DNA of 64,000 nucleotides from Balneolaceae bacterium (GTDB lineage: Bacteria > Bacteroidota > Rhodothermia > Balneolales > Balneolaceae), in NCBI GenBank assembly GCA_034521495.1, contig JAXHMK010000009.1, positions 124,001 to 188,000 on the forward strand, in the 5' to 3' direction. A program made the position numbers and the translations under genes. Positions 63,596 through 64,000 of the stretch are shown one piece after another (position 1 is the stretch's first letter; every line of letters starts with the position of its first letter). The notes under the pieces are model-generated. The model saw nothing but the letters and a program-made list of their open reading frames with translations, was not told the origin of the DNA and did not search any database.

Positions 63596-64000
63596 TTACT
63601 GAGTATCGAGCATTGGGAAGAGTGTTCTGATTTCATCCTCAGTGGGTTGATGCCCATATTCTGCAATTTCAAATGCCTCAATCTTGCTAAATGAAAGCTT
63701 GTTGATCATCTCTTCATTACCGTACCATTTTCTCAATGAATTCATAAACTCAGAGGGTATTTTATTGTCTCCTCCCAACCAATCAGTTAGCCATTTAGCA
63801 AGCCATATTTTTTTGTCATCAGCCTCATCAGGGACATTTTCTAATAATCCTTGAGTCCATGGCAGCCACTCGTAAAATTGAGATTTGTGAGCATCCATCG
63901 CATCAATCTTTTTAGAGAAAGTCTTGGTAACGTTGATTGTGATATCAGGATTAAATGGATTTGGTTTTTGAAAAGGATCTTGCATGTAGAGAAAAACTGG
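63596..64000 (-). CDS. PIG-L family deacetylase (C-terminal part, runs off window)
   Basis: About 134 codons to the window edge with no start: the edge reads PVFLYMQDPFQKPNPFNPD and the apparent Met at 63985 is internal. The sequence matches the C-terminal region of LmbE/PIG-L deacetylases of Bacteroidota: KKIDAMDAHKSQFYEWLPWT, LRKWYGNEE and KIEAFEIAEYGHQPTEDEIR. The family removes acetyl groups from GlcNAc-containing molecules using zinc; the catalytic HxDD and HxxH motifs lie in the missing part. The substrate is unknown but an acetylated amino sugar fits the surroundings. Confidence 0.75.
   Translation of the reverse strand, partial: PVFLYMQDPFQKPNPFNPDITINVTKTFSKKIDAMDAHKSQFYEWLPWTQGLLENVPDEADDKKIWLAKWLTDWLGGDNKIPSEFMNSLRKWYGNEEMINKLSFSKIEAFEIAEYGHQPTEDEIRTLFPMLDTQ

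Overview
The window looks like chromosomal DNA of a marine or saline member of the Bacteroidota/Balneolota group, probably Balneolaceae-like. This is inferred from the mix of protein families (Tat-exported Gfo/Idh/MocA and GH109-like enzymes, many lipoproteins, fused 5-oxoprolinase, ligase-associated PdeM and helicase), from weak Shine-Dalgarno signals and from a moderate GC content. No rRNA, tRNA, CRISPR array, transposase or phage gene was seen.

Layout. 1-8 kb: an ABC-F ATPase running off the left edge, a BNR/sialidase-like lipoprotein, an M19 dipeptidase, lysA, an M28 peptidase and a trypsin-like lipoprotein, separated by short palindromic repeats. 8-20 kb: a fused 5-oxoprolinase, a Na+/H+ antiporter with a TrkA-N-like domain, two decayed transporters beside an intact APC permease with EIIA-like and RCK_C-like domains, a RelE/ParE-type toxin-antitoxin pair and hisS. 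20-36 kb: two tandem lipoprotein paralogues, a broken M1 peptidase, an SGNH hydrolase, pdeM and its partner helicase, acs, ald, rsmA and groES-groEL. Intergenic spaces from 3 to 38 kb carry several families of inverted repeats, including a 131-bp MITE-like element with perfect 17-bp terminal repeats.

36-64 kb is a sugar island. It holds two Gfo/Idh/MocA proteins with an SSS symporter, then an AGE epimerase, nagB, nagA, a DeoR-type regulator, a DMT-family transporter, a tagatose-bisphosphate-type aldolase, two PfkB kinases and agaS. Divergent from agaS are three exported proteins that carry the signature residues of GH109 (NAD-dependent alpha-N-acetylgalactosaminidase). Two of them are each followed by an exported amidohydrolase, so a two-gene module is duplicated. 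A GMC oxidoreductase, an HGSNAT/DUF5009-like membrane protein, a third amidohydrolase, a CBM9-like protein and a partial PIG-L deacetylase complete the island. Read together, it can release alpha-linked GalNAc or related amino sugars outside the cytoplasm and take GalNAc through GalNAc-6-P, GalN-6-P, tagatose-6-P and tagatose-1,6-bisphosphate to triose phosphates without a PTS.

Reading-frame damage is frequent: lysA, oxoprolinase, the antiporter remnant, the M1 peptidase, a small membrane protein, acs, the SSS symporter, the DeoR regulator, an aldose-epimerase-like gene and an amidohydrolase all carry indels or stops. Because lysA and acs are among them, part of this is probably consensus error rather than biology. 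The deleted transporters and the multiply broken epimerase look like real decay.
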